From contig JAEYPO010000032.1 of assembly GCA_023410595.1 (NCBI GenBank), forward strand, positions 1 to 64,000: a DNA stretch of 64,000 bases. Direction: 5' to 3'. The stretch comes from Bacillota bacterium. GTDB lineage: Bacteria; Bacillota; Clostridia; Christensenellales; SZUA-584. The position numbers and the translations under genes were made by a program. This document shows, in pieces, positions 26,067 to 33,800 of this stretch (position 1 is its first letter; every line of letters starts with the position of its first letter). The notes below the pieces were generated by a model. The model was not told the origin of the DNA. It was given only the letters and a program-made list of their open reading frames with translations, and did no database searches.

Positions 26067-26369
26067 ATGACCGTGTCAAATCAAAAATACTTAAAGGCGA
26101 TATATGTACTGTCGCGCGGCGGCTGCGCCCGGGTCGTGGATATAGCGGACGCGCTGTCCGTATCGAAGGCGAGCGTTTCAAGCGCATTGAAGCGGCTTTC
26201 AGACAAGGGCTTTATAGAGCACGAGCCGTATGGGGACGTAAAGCTGACGGAGGCGGGCAGCAAAAAAGCAAAAGCTATTATCGACTCGTATGAGCGTATG
26301 AAGCGTTCCATGGACGATTTAAAGCAGCTTCCCTCGGGTCTCGAGTATTTGCTGGGTACGACGAGCTAG
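26067..26369 (+). CDS. Minimal DtxR/MntR-type winged-helix regulator
   Basis: This 100-residue protein starts at ATG 26067 with AAGGAG seven bases upstream. Residues 4-65 match the DNA-binding domain of DtxR/MntR proteins (YLKAIYVLSRGG, VVDIADALSVSKASVSSALKRLSDKGFIEHEPYGDVKLTEAG). It stops soon after a short helix, so the dimerisation and metal-binding region is mostly missing, and the usual N-terminal Asp ligand (DYL in MntR) is QKYL here. It may bind DNA without the usual metal control. It is divergent from the radical SAM gene. A CAATA-TATTG inverted repeat lies at about 26012-26027 upstream. Confidence 0.8.
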   Translation: MTVSNQKYLKAIYVLSRGGCARVVDIADALSVSKASVSSALKRLSDKGFIEHEPYGDVKLTEAGSKKAKAIIDSYERMKRSMDDLKQLPSGLEYLLGTTS

Positions 26370-26406
26370 CGGCGGTAAGTAACAGGTTAAAGTTTAAGGG
26401 GAAAGA

Positions 26407-26901
26407 ATGGCCGGCTTAGCGGAAGTATTTGCGGAAGGTTTCGGAAAATTTAAGAACTACCTTAAAGAGAGATTCTCGTATTTAAACGAAGTCGACGCTG
26501 AGGATATAATCCAGCAGACCGCGCTGTCGCTGCTCGGCCGGGACGACGAGGAGGACAGTATAGAATACCTGTCTTCTTATATATACGCTTCGCTGCGCAA
26601 CGGCGCGAAAAACATGTTCAGAAAACGCCGCCGGGAAGTGCTGAAAGACGATATACAAAGCGGGCTTTCTTCTTCCGCCGAAGACGCGCTTATGGAAAAG
26701 GAGCTTAAAGAGCAGATAGACCGCGCGCTCTCGATGCTTGACGAAAAGTCGCGCTTTGTGTTTGAGCAGACGGAATTCGAGGGCAAGAGCTACAAAGAGC
26801 TGTCCGCCCTTACGGGCGAGCCGATGGGCACGCTGCTCTCAAGGAAGAGCCGGGCTGCAAAGAAACTTATGATAATACTTGACGAGTACAGAAAACTATA
26901 G
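26407..26901 (+). CDS. ECF-type RNA polymerase sigma factor
   Basis: This 164-residue protein has a sigma region 2 (about residues 25-70, with DAEDIIQQTALSLL and a basic stretch after ASLRNGAKNMFRKRRRE) and a region 4 helix-turn-helix (about 110-155, KSRFVFEQTEFEGKSYKELSALTGEPMGTLLSRKSRAAKKL). The region 1.1 and 3 segments of primary sigma factors are absent. GGGGA lies upstream of ATG 26407. A small membrane protein begins 9 bases downstream and is a candidate partner or anti-sigma factor. The promoter it recognises is unknown. Confidence 0.88.
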   Translation: MAGLAEVFAEGFGKFKNYLKERFSYLNEVDAEDIIQQTALSLLGRDDEEDSIEYLSSYIYASLRNGAKNMFRKRRREVLKDDIQSGLSSSAEDALMEKELKEQIDRALSMLDEKSRFVFEQTEFEGKSYKELSALTGEPMGTLLSRKSRAAKKLMIILDEYRKL

Positions 26902-26910
26902 GAGGAACAT

Positions 26911-27318
26911 ATGGACGATAAAGTATTTTCCCGCAGAGGTCCGCTGCACGTCATAGCGGCGGTAATAACGGGAATTGTCGCGGCGGCGGCGGTATCGCTT
27001 ATTGCCGCCGTATTCGTGATGCTGCTTTGGAACTGGGTGATGCCCGAGATGTTCGGCCTCGGCGTAATCGGATACTGGAAAGCGTTCGGCCTTACGCTGC
27101 TCGCGAAGCTGCTGATAGGCGGGTTCGCTAAGCACTTCCCGCCCCCGCCCGGCAGGTGGCCGAAACATTGGAGGGAGCGCCGCTATGGCAGATCCTGCGC
27201 AGACAAGCGCTTTGACGACGCTTACGAAGATTGGTGGGAAAGCGAAGGCTCTGCCGGCTTTGAAGAATACCTTAAAAAGCAAAAGCAGGAGCCCGACAAT
27301 ACTGACTGTAAAGAATAG
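26911..27318 (+). CDS. Small membrane protein cotranscribed with the sigma factor
   Basis: This 135-residue protein has two hydrophobic segments (about residues 13-42 and 55-72). The motif WNWVMPEMFGLGVIGYWKAFGLTLLAKLLIGGF recurs in small membrane proteins encoded next to ECF sigma factors. The C-terminal half is cytoplasmic, charged, and has Trp and Tyr-rich WPKHWRERRYG and DWWESEG. It has no zinc-binding anti-sigma motif. AGGAGG six bases before ATG 26911 and the 9-base gap show cotranscription with the sigma gene. A role in controlling that sigma factor is inferred. Confidence 0.7.
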   Translation: MDDKVFSRRGPLHVIAAVITGIVAAAAVSLIAAVFVMLLWNWVMPEMFGLGVIGYWKAFGLTLLAKLLIGGFAKHFPPPPGRWPKHWRERRYGRSCADKRFDDAYEDWWESEGSAGFEEYLKKQKQEPDNTDCKE

Positions 27319-27344
27319 TAGCCAAAAAAAGGCTGACATGAAAT

Positions 27345-27373
27345 TCATACAAGCCCTCTTATGAACATACACA
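27345..27373 (+). promoter_or_regulatory. Candidate sigma-E promoter for spoIIID
   Basis: TCATACA (27345-27351), a 14-base spacer, then CATACACA (27366-27373). The established Bacillus sigma-E pattern is KMATATT, 14-15 bases, CATACAHT. The match is 5 of 7 and 7 of 8. The expected start near 27380 lies in the loop of the hairpin at 27353-27397. Bacillus spoIIID is a sigma-E gene. Confidence 0.5.
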
Positions 27374-27405
27374 TCTATAAAACGTTCATAAGGGGGCTTT
27401 TGTTT
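27353..27405 (+). terminator. Terminator-like hairpin that includes the spoIIID ribosome binding site
   Basis: GCCCTCTTATGAAC (27353-27366) pairs with GTTCATAAGGGGGC (27384-27397), 14 bp with one G:U, then TTTTGTTT runs directly into the spoIIID ATG at 27406. It should end transcripts coming from the sigma-factor operon. Its 3' arm holds AAGGGGG, the only ribosome binding site for spoIIID. Confidence 0.8.
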
Positions 27406-27654
27406 ATGAAGGAATATATTGAGGACAGGGTGAAGCGCATAGCTGATTATGTGCTGACGGAAGGTGCCACGGTGCGCCAGGCGGCGAGGGCGTTCGGGAC
27501 AAGCAAGAGCACGGTTCATAAAGATATGACCGAGCGTCTATGCGCTATCTCGCCGCACATCGCCAAAGAAGTGGCAAAAGTGCTGCGTAAAAACAAGGAG
27601 GAGCGGCATATTAGGGGAGGCAACGCCACAAGGAAAAAATATAAAAACATATGA
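27406..27654 (+). CDS. spoIIID: Sporulation transcriptional regulator SpoIIID
   Basis: SpoIIID is a mother-cell DNA-binding protein that tunes sigma-E genes and switches on sigK. The 82-residue length and sequence (KEYIEDRVKRIADYVLTEGATVRQAARAFGTSKSTVHKD) match the family, including the helix-turn-helix GATVRQAARAFGTSKSTVHKDM and a basic C-terminus (RGGNATRKKYKNI). I chose ATG 27406 because AAGGGGG is correctly spaced. Fifteen upstream codons belong to the hairpin. The gene shows that the organism is, or recently was, a spore former. Confidence 0.95.
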   Translation: MKEYIEDRVKRIADYVLTEGATVRQAARAFGTSKSTVHKDMTERLCAISPHIAKEVAKVLRKNKEERHIRGGNATRKKYKNI

Positions 27655-27705
27655 CGCCAGGCGCGCGCTGTTTTTCAATCCCGAGAGGCCATGGATTATT
27701 TTGTA

Positions 27706-27719
27706 TTATTGTACAATAA
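27706..27719. promoter_or_regulatory. Palindrome upstream of the small membrane protein operon
   Basis: TTATTGTACAATAA is a perfect 14-bp palindrome 24 bases before the -35 element. It shares the TTGTA/TACAA half-site with the inverted repeat at 27762-27792, so both could bind one regulator. Confidence 0.4.
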
Positions 27720-27742
27720 AAATAGAATTTATGCAGGTTTGT

Positions 27743-27771
27743 TTGATAATGTAAACCCGGTGTTGTATAAT
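27743..27771 (+). promoter_or_regulatory. Promoter of the three-gene membrane protein operon
   Basis: TTGATA (27743-27748), 17 bases, TATAAT (27766-27771). The -10 lies inside the left arm of an inverted repeat. Confidence 0.8.
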
Positions 27772-27792
27772 GCTTTCATAATATTATACAAC
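27762..27792. promoter_or_regulatory. Inverted repeat over the -10 element, candidate operator
   Basis: GTTGTATAAT (27762-27771) and ATTATACAAC (27783-27792) are a perfect 10-bp inverted repeat with an 11-base centre. It covers the -10 and the expected start point, a typical repressor position. It could also be an mRNA hairpin near the 5' end. Confidence 0.5.
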
Positions 27793-27809
27793 GTAAAAGG
27801 GGTGCTCAC

Positions 27810-28151
27810 ATGAGAAAAACAGAGATGATATTCGGGCTTTGCGCGGGCGTTGCGGGAATACTGCTTGCCGTGCTGTCACTTACTTCGCTGCTGCCCTGGC
27901 CGGAAAAAGCTTTGGCCTATCCCGAAACTCTGAAGGCCTATGCCGTCGTCTGCATTGCGGCCAACGCGCTCGGCGCCTTGGGTGCGCTTCTCGTTCAAAA
28001 GCACAACATACCCGGAGCTGTTATTATGGCGGTCTCTATGCTCGCCTTATTGTTTTTCGGTTTCCCCTGGCAGACGTTACCCGCCGTGCTGTATATAATA
28101 AGCGTCGTCATGGCGACGGTGCCCGTTAAGACAGCCGCTAATATAAACTAA
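27810..28151 (+). CDS. Small four-helix membrane protein
   Basis: This 113-residue protein has four hydrophobic stretches covering almost the whole chain (about residues 7-28, 44-62, 68-84, 88-108). No family is certain. It resembles the short DUF4064-type membrane proteins of Firmicutes. AAAAGGGG lies before ATG 27810. It is the first gene of an operon with two larger proteins of similar hydrophobic pattern (12-base gap, then ATGA overlap). The role is unknown. Confidence 0.7.
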   Translation: MRKTEMIFGLCAGVAGILLAVLSLTSLLPWPEKALAYPETLKAYAVVCIAANALGALGALLVQKHNIPGAVIMAVSMLALLFFGFPWQTLPAVLYIISVVMATVPVKTAANIN

Positions 28152-28163
28152 GGAGGGAGTCAA

Positions 28164-28781
28164 GTGAATAAAGCAGGCTATTGTATAAGCCTAATCGGCG
28201 GCGTGCTTGCCGTCGTATTTTCCCTGCTGCTTCTGATTACCGGCCCCGTGCTGTTCGCGGGCAGCGACGTTTCACGTTTTTATACGCGAAATCAGGACAA
28301 GCTCGACGAAATGTGGGCGGACGTAGGCGACTACTACGGCGTCGCCCTGTTTTTAAAGGGCGACCTTGACGACTATATCGACGGATACTCCGAAATACTT
28401 GGCAATATAGGCGCCGACGGCCTAAGGGATATCGGCGAGCAATACCAGGAAGAAGCGTTCCGCGACGCCGCTCGTCTCTACGAAGATCTGGATGCGTATA
28501 TCCCCAAGCTTAAGCTGGGCGTTATAATCTGCGTCGCGGCGTCCGTCATAGCGCTCATAGGCGCGGAAGCGGCGCGCAGGTTTCGTGTCGCGGGCGGAGT
28601 GATGGTGATCTCGGGCGGAGCGCTCACGCTCATATTCAGCCTCGTCGCAAGCTCCATAGTTCCGATGGCGCTGGCGTCGCTGCTGCTCATACTGGGAGGC
28701 GTGCTGCAGATAGTCAAACAAAAGGACCTTGCTGCAATAAAAGGCCAGTGCGCGGCCCCGGCGGGAGGTGTACAGCAATGA
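28164..28781 (+). CDS. Membrane protein with DUF4064-like topology
   Basis: This 205-residue protein has an N-terminal helix (about residues 5-33), an approximately 80-residue acidic, Tyr-rich extracytoplasmic loop (DVSRFYTRNQDKLDEMW to EDLDAYIPK) and three closely packed helices (about 117-190). The next gene has the same plan, so the two are probably paralogues or partners. AAGGAGG lies before the start. I take the start codon at 28164 (GTG, reading MNKAGYC). No function is known. Confidence 0.7.
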   Translation: MNKAGYCISLIGGVLAVVFSLLLLITGPVLFAGSDVSRFYTRNQDKLDEMWADVGDYYGVALFLKGDLDDYIDGYSEILGNIGADGLRDIGEQYQEEAFRDAARLYEDLDAYIPKLKLGVIICVAASVIALIGAEAARRFRVAGGVMVISGGALTLIFSLVASSIVPMALASLLLILGGVLQIVKQKDLAAIKGQCAAPAGGVQQ

Positions 28782-29590
28782 AAAAAGCTGCGTTTGCACT
28801 CGGGTATGCGGGCGGCATACTCGCTCTCATATTATCCCTGCTGATGATATTCACTGTGCCTGCCGGTCTCGTAACGCAGGCCATTGACGACATAAAATAC
28901 GACATGAAGAACGAAAACGTCGTCGCGTTCAACGAGATAGCACTCGCTATGCGCGAGCATAGCGTAACAGATTTAAGCGAGAGCAATATTATGGAGTTCG
29001 CGCGCGGCGTCGCAAAAAACAGCGAGGTGCTAAGCGACGAGAACGTCTACGCGGATACTGTTGAGTTCACTTACAAAATAGCCGTGCACGGCATAATATC
29101 CATCATACTGATAGGAGTGTCCATACTCTTTTCGCTGCTGGCATTTATAGGCGCGCTCGTTACGCGAAAAGCCTCCATGGGCGGAGGCATAATGATGCTT
29201 ATATCGGCGCTCGTTCTCGTGCTTTGTGCGATATATACCGAAACGGTCATACCAATGATAGCCGCGTCCCTAATGCTGACCGCCGCGGGCATCATAGCGC
29301 TCGTGCCGGAGCAGACGAAAGCGTACGCGCACGCGCGCCGCGCGCGCCAACCTGCGCCGCAGATACCGCCTTTCCCGCAGCCGCTTGCTGCGTCTGAATT
29401 CCAGGCTTTTCCGCCCGCAGCTCCGCAATATCCGCAGCAGCCGCAGCCACAGTTTGCGCAAGGCGTTCCCGCCGTGCCGGAGCCTTTGGACGCGTCTGCG
29501 CCGGAGCTTAAACAGGACGTGCCGTTCCCCGATGAGGAGGTACAGCTTTTTCCGCCGCACGCGGATGAGGGCGGGACCATAAAAGAATAA
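28778..29590 (+). CDS. Membrane protein with DUF4064-like topology and Pro/Gln-rich tail
   Basis: This 270-residue protein starts at ATG 28778, overlapping the previous stop (ATGA), with GGAGGTG before it. It repeats the plan of its neighbour: one N-terminal helix, an extracytoplasmic loop of about 65 residues, then three helices (about 98-180). It adds an approximately 85-residue cytoplasmic tail rich in Pro, Gln and Ala (for example PQYPQQPQPQFAQG) that ends with acidic residues. Such tails often bind proteins. It is the last gene before a strong terminator. Confidence 0.7.
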   Translation: MKKAAFALGYAGGILALILSLLMIFTVPAGLVTQAIDDIKYDMKNENVVAFNEIALAMREHSVTDLSESNIMEFARGVAKNSEVLSDENVYADTVEFTYKIAVHGIISIILIGVSILFSLLAFIGALVTRKASMGGGIMMLISALVLVLCAIYTETVIPMIAASLMLTAAGIIALVPEQTKAYAHARRARQPAPQIPPFPQPLAASEFQAFPPAAPQYPQQPQPQFAQGVPAVPEPLDASAPELKQDVPFPDEEVQLFPPHADEGGTIKE

Positions 29591-29630
29591 AACGATTTCC
29601 AAACGCTTTGACTTTTGGTTATTCGTATCG

Positions 29631-29664
29631 AACTTACCCCGGGCTTTTCTCCGGGGTAAGTTTT
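29631..29664 (+). terminator. Strong intrinsic terminator of the membrane protein operon
   Basis: AACTTACCCCGG and CCGGGGTAAGTT form a perfect 12-bp stem with an 8-base loop, followed by TT and an AT-rich stretch. Confidence 0.88.
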
Positions 29665-29779
29665 ACAATTAATTCATAGTTTTATTGCGTGAATTAAGGT
29701 TATAATTATACTGTAGATGATGTGTCTTTAAAAGCTGCTATCATATATCCGTTTTCAGGTAGAAAGGAGATCATCATCT

Positions 29780-30784
29780 ATGATTCTTATAACAGGAGCG
29801 GGCGGCCACATTGGCAACGTGCTCGTTAAACATTTGTATTCCAAAGGCCTTAGAGACCTTCGGCTTTTCGTTCAGGAGAACGAAGACGTTTCCCATATTC
29901 AAAAGTATGCCAAAGAAATAGTGCGGGGCGATATACGCGACAGCTATGCCGTCTCTTCCGCGGTGCGCGGCTGCGAGTATGTGTTTCATCTCGCCGGACT
30001 CGTTCAGATATCCGGAATACATAAAAAGATAATATTCGATATAAACGTGGGCGGAACGAAAAACGTCGTGCAGGCATGCCTTGAAAAGGGCGTGAAGCGG
30101 CTGCTGCATGTTTCGAGCGTTCACGCGCTCAAGGTTCCCGAAGAAGGGCTCATAGACGAGTCGCTGGATTCGGACATAGGCAACCTCTACGGCGCGTACG
30201 CCAAGTCAAAAGCCATGGCCACCATCGAGGTTATGAACGCCATACAGAAAGGCCTCGACGCGGTGATAGTATTCCCTACGGGCGTAATAGGGCCTTATGA
30301 CTTTCGCTCGTCCTATACCGGCAGCGCGATAAAAGGATACATAGACGCCAAAAAAACGCAGTACTATTTTAACGGCAAGTACGACTTTGTGGACGTGCGC
30401 GACGTCGCGGACGGCATATACCGCGCGTGGAAGTACGGCGAGAAGGGACAGGGCTACATTATTTCGGGCAGCGTCTCCAGCCTCGAGCAGATAATCGACG
30501 CCGTCGAGCAGACGACGGGCCACGCCATAAAGCGCAGGAAGGTGCCCACCTTCCTTGTAAAAGCGGTGGCGCTGCTGGCTCCCGCTTATTACGCGGCAGC
30601 GCGCAAAAAGCCCATACTGTCTAAGTACTCCATAGACGTGCTCATATCGAAATCGGATATATCGAGCGAAAAGGCGCAGAAGATTTTAGGCTACAAGCCC
30701 CGCCCGTTGTCAAGAACGATTAAAGACATGGTAAGATGGCACAGGGCGTTTGGGAAAGGCAAGAACAGTATCAATCTTATCTAA
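29780..30784 (+). CDS. NAD-dependent epimerase/dehydratase (extended SDR)
   Basis: This 334-residue extended short-chain dehydrogenase has the nucleotide-binding GAGGHIGNVL (residues 6-15), acidic GDIRD, HLAG and the catalytic YAKSK (about 134-138) with a preceding Ser in HVSSVHA. It resembles dihydroflavonol reductase and HpnA-like proteins, which act on sugars or polyketide-type substrates. The actual substrate is unknown. AAAGGAG precedes ATG 29780. It is monocistronic between two terminators. Confidence 0.88.
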   Translation: MILITGAGGHIGNVLVKHLYSKGLRDLRLFVQENEDVSHIQKYAKEIVRGDIRDSYAVSSAVRGCEYVFHLAGLVQISGIHKKIIFDINVGGTKNVVQACLEKGVKRLLHVSSVHALKVPEEGLIDESLDSDIGNLYGAYAKSKAMATIEVMNAIQKGLDAVIVFPTGVIGPYDFRSSYTGSAIKGYIDAKKTQYYFNGKYDFVDVRDVADGIYRAWKYGEKGQGYIISGSVSSLEQIIDAVEQTTGHAIKRRKVPTFLVKAVALLAPAYYAAARKKPILSKYSIDVLISKSDISSEKAQKILGYKPRPLSRTIKDMVRWHRAFGKGKNSINLI

Positions 30785-30821
30785 GAATATGTGAACGGTT
30801 CTGTCCGGGAATAGGCTAAAC

Positions 30822-30889
30822 GGAACGACACAGGGGTCGTTCCCTGCAGATTGCTTTAACAAAAGCCTGTGCATAGCATAGGCTTTTTT
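30822..30889. terminator. Tandem hairpins between convergent genes
   Basis: The first hairpin is GGAACGAC/GTCGTTCC (30822-30829 with 30836-30843). The second is AAAAGCCTGTGC with GCATAGGCTTTT (30861-30872 with 30876-30887), ending in a T-run on the plus strand and TTTTG on the minus strand. They end the SDR transcript and probably also the activase transcript. Confidence 0.75.
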
Positions 30890-30890
30890 C

Positions 30891-33800
30891 TTATGACAGC
30901 GGCGGCGTTTCAGGCGCGCTTTGTTTATCCTGTCCCAGCTCTTTTTGCGCCTTTGCTATCTTATCCTGTGCAAGCGAGAGCATAAGCTTTATACGGTTAA
31001 GCTGGTTTACCTCGCTCGCGCCCGGGTCGTAGTCTATCGCCACAATGTTAGCCTCGGGAAACTTTGCGCGTATAGGCTGTATCACGCCTTTGCCCACGAT
31101 ATGGTTGGGCAGGCAGGCAAACGGCTGCACGCACACTATGCCGTCCGCGCCTTCTTTCAGCAGCTCCGCCATCTCGCCTGTCAGAAACCAGCCTTCACCC
31201 GTCTGGTTGCCCAAGGAAAGGAACTCGGCCGCCGCCCGCGCCTTATCGCTTATATACGACGGCGGGGAAAAGCGTTTGCTGCTTTCCAGCACGCGCCTCA
31301 TTAGCTTGCGCGAGTTCTCTATTATGGATATCGCTGCGTTGCCGAAGTGCGCGAACAGCTTCGGCCGCCCCAGCTTATCGTGCTTGAAGTTCATGTTGTA
31401 AGCGCAGTACAGCAAAAAGTCTATAAGGTCGGGCACCTTCACTTCCGCGCCCTCGTCCTCCAACACCTTTATAATCTGGTTGTTCGCAGTAGGATGATAT
31501 TTTACAAGTATCTCCCCCACGACGCCTATTACGGGCTTCCTCTTCTCCGCGACGGGTATGTTGTCGAATTCTCTCACAATCTCTATTATGCTGCGCTTAA
31601 AAAGCCGCCTGTTAAGTCTTTTAATATTCTCTGCGGCTATGCCGCGCCACTTTTGCAGCGCCCTGTCAGCGTCGCCCGCGTTTAATTCATACGGCCGGGT
31701 GGCAAGCGTGAGCCTGTTCAGCAGGTCGCCGTATATCATGGCCCTCATAGCGCGCTTTAATAGCCGCAGCGTTATCTTAAATCCCGGATGCTTCTCTATT
31801 CCGCCCGCACTCAAAGATATCACTGGTATATTGCCGTACCCCGCGTCTTTAAGCGCTTTCCTTATAAAGCTTATATAGTTGGACGCGCGGCATCCCCCGC
31901 CCGTCTGCGATATGATGCACGCGAGCTTATCCGTGTCGTATCTGCCCGACTTGACAGCCTCAATAAGCTGTCCCGTAACCAATATCGATGGGTAGCACGC
32001 GTCGTTGTTGACGTACTTAAGGCCCTCCTCTACCGCCGCCTTGTCCACCGACGGCAGCAGCTCAAACCTGTACCCCGAAGCGGTGAACGCCGCACGCAGG
32101 AAGTCGAAGTGTATGGGCGACATCTGCGGGGAAAGTATCGTGTAGTCCTTCTTCATGAACTTTTCAAACACGACCTTTTTATACTCTACAGCCTTGCCTT
32201 TTACGGCCTCCGCTATACCCAGCAGGCCCTTTTTGCCGCCGCGCTCGGATATCGCCGCCGCGAGCGAGCGCAGCCGTATCTTTATTGCGCCTGTATTGCT
32301 TATCTCGTCAATCTTAATCAGCGTGTATATCTTGCCGTACGCCTTCATTATCTCCTGCACCTGGTCGGTTACGACGGCGTCAAGTCCGCAGCCGAACGAA
32401 TTAAGCTGCACAAGCTCCAGTCCCGGCACCCTGCCCGCGAGGTGCGCCGCCGAGTATATGCGCGTATGATACATCCATTGGTCGAGCACGCGTATGGGCC
32501 TGTAATCGCCGAGGTGCGCCACGCTCTGCTCAGTAAGCACCGCAAAGCCCAGCGAAGTTACTATGGACGATATGCCGTGGTTTATCTCCGGATCGATATG
32601 GTACGGCCGACCGCCGAGTATTATAGCCTTAAGCTCGCCGCGCTTTACCCTTGCCACTATCTTTTCGCCCTGATGCCGTATATCGCTTTGAAACTTAAGC
32701 TTTTCCTGCCACGCGAGCTTCGCGGCTCTTTTTACCTCCGCCGCCGGTATCTTCGGGAACTCCTCCACGAGACGCTTTTTGAGCCTTCCGATTCTGTCCA
32801 TAGGCAAAAACGGCATTAAAAGCGTTACGCCGTTTTCCTTTATCTCGGGCATGTTGTTTTTAATGTTCTCGGCGTACGACGTTACTATAGGACAGTTGAA
32901 GTTGTTGTCCGATTTCTTCTGCTCCTTCTTCTCATACGGCACGCACGGGAAGAATATCGTCTTTACTCCGGCGTCAATCAGCTTTCTAACCGCCCCGTGC
33001 GCTATCTTCGCGGGATAGCAGAGCGATTCAGACGGTATGCTCTCTATGCCCGCCGTATATACCGAGCGCGATGAACGCGGAGAAAGCACCACGCGGTACG
33101 AAAGCTCGGTAAAAAACGTGTGCCAGAAAGGATAGTTCTCGTACATTCCGAGCACGCGCGGTATACCTATCTCGCCCCGCGCGGCTTCTTCGCCATTAAG
33201 CGGCGTATATGAGAACAGCCTAAAGTACGTGTAGTCGTACATGTCGGGCAGCTTGTTTCTTTCTTCACCCTGCCCCGCGCCCCGCTCGCAGCGGTTGCCG
33301 GATATGAACCTGCGCCCGTCGCCGAAATCACTTATCGTAAGGCGGCAGTTGTTTTCGCATCTGCCGCAGCGCGCGTTCTTCTTCGTTATCTGCATAGCGC
33401 CCAGCGCTTCTCTTGAAAGCACAGCGGACACCGCTCCTTTAGGGCATCTTTGCTTCGCTATCAGCGCCGCGCCATAAGCTCCCATCAGCCCCGCAATAAC
33501 TGGCCGCACGACCTCGCGCTTTGAGAGCAGCTCGAGCGCGCGCAGCACGGCGTCATTAAGGAACGTGCCGCCCTGCACTACGATGCCGTGCCCTAAGTCC
33601 GCGGCGTTTTTGAGCTTTATTACCTTGTATAGCGCGTTCTTTATCACGGAGTACGACAACCCGGCGGATATGGCGCCTAATGTGGCGCCTTCCTTCTGCG
33701 CCTGCCGAACCTTAGAGTTCATGAACACCGTGCACCTGCTGCCAAGATCCACCGGCTGGGGTGCGAACAGCGCCTGCTGCGCAAACTCCTCTATGCCGAC

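Noticed and set aside
31788..32819. 343-codon plus-strand frame opposite the activase gene
   Set aside because: It is a shadow of the GC-rich third positions of the activase gene, lacks a ribosome binding site and has an unusual Arg/Leu/Tyr/His composition.
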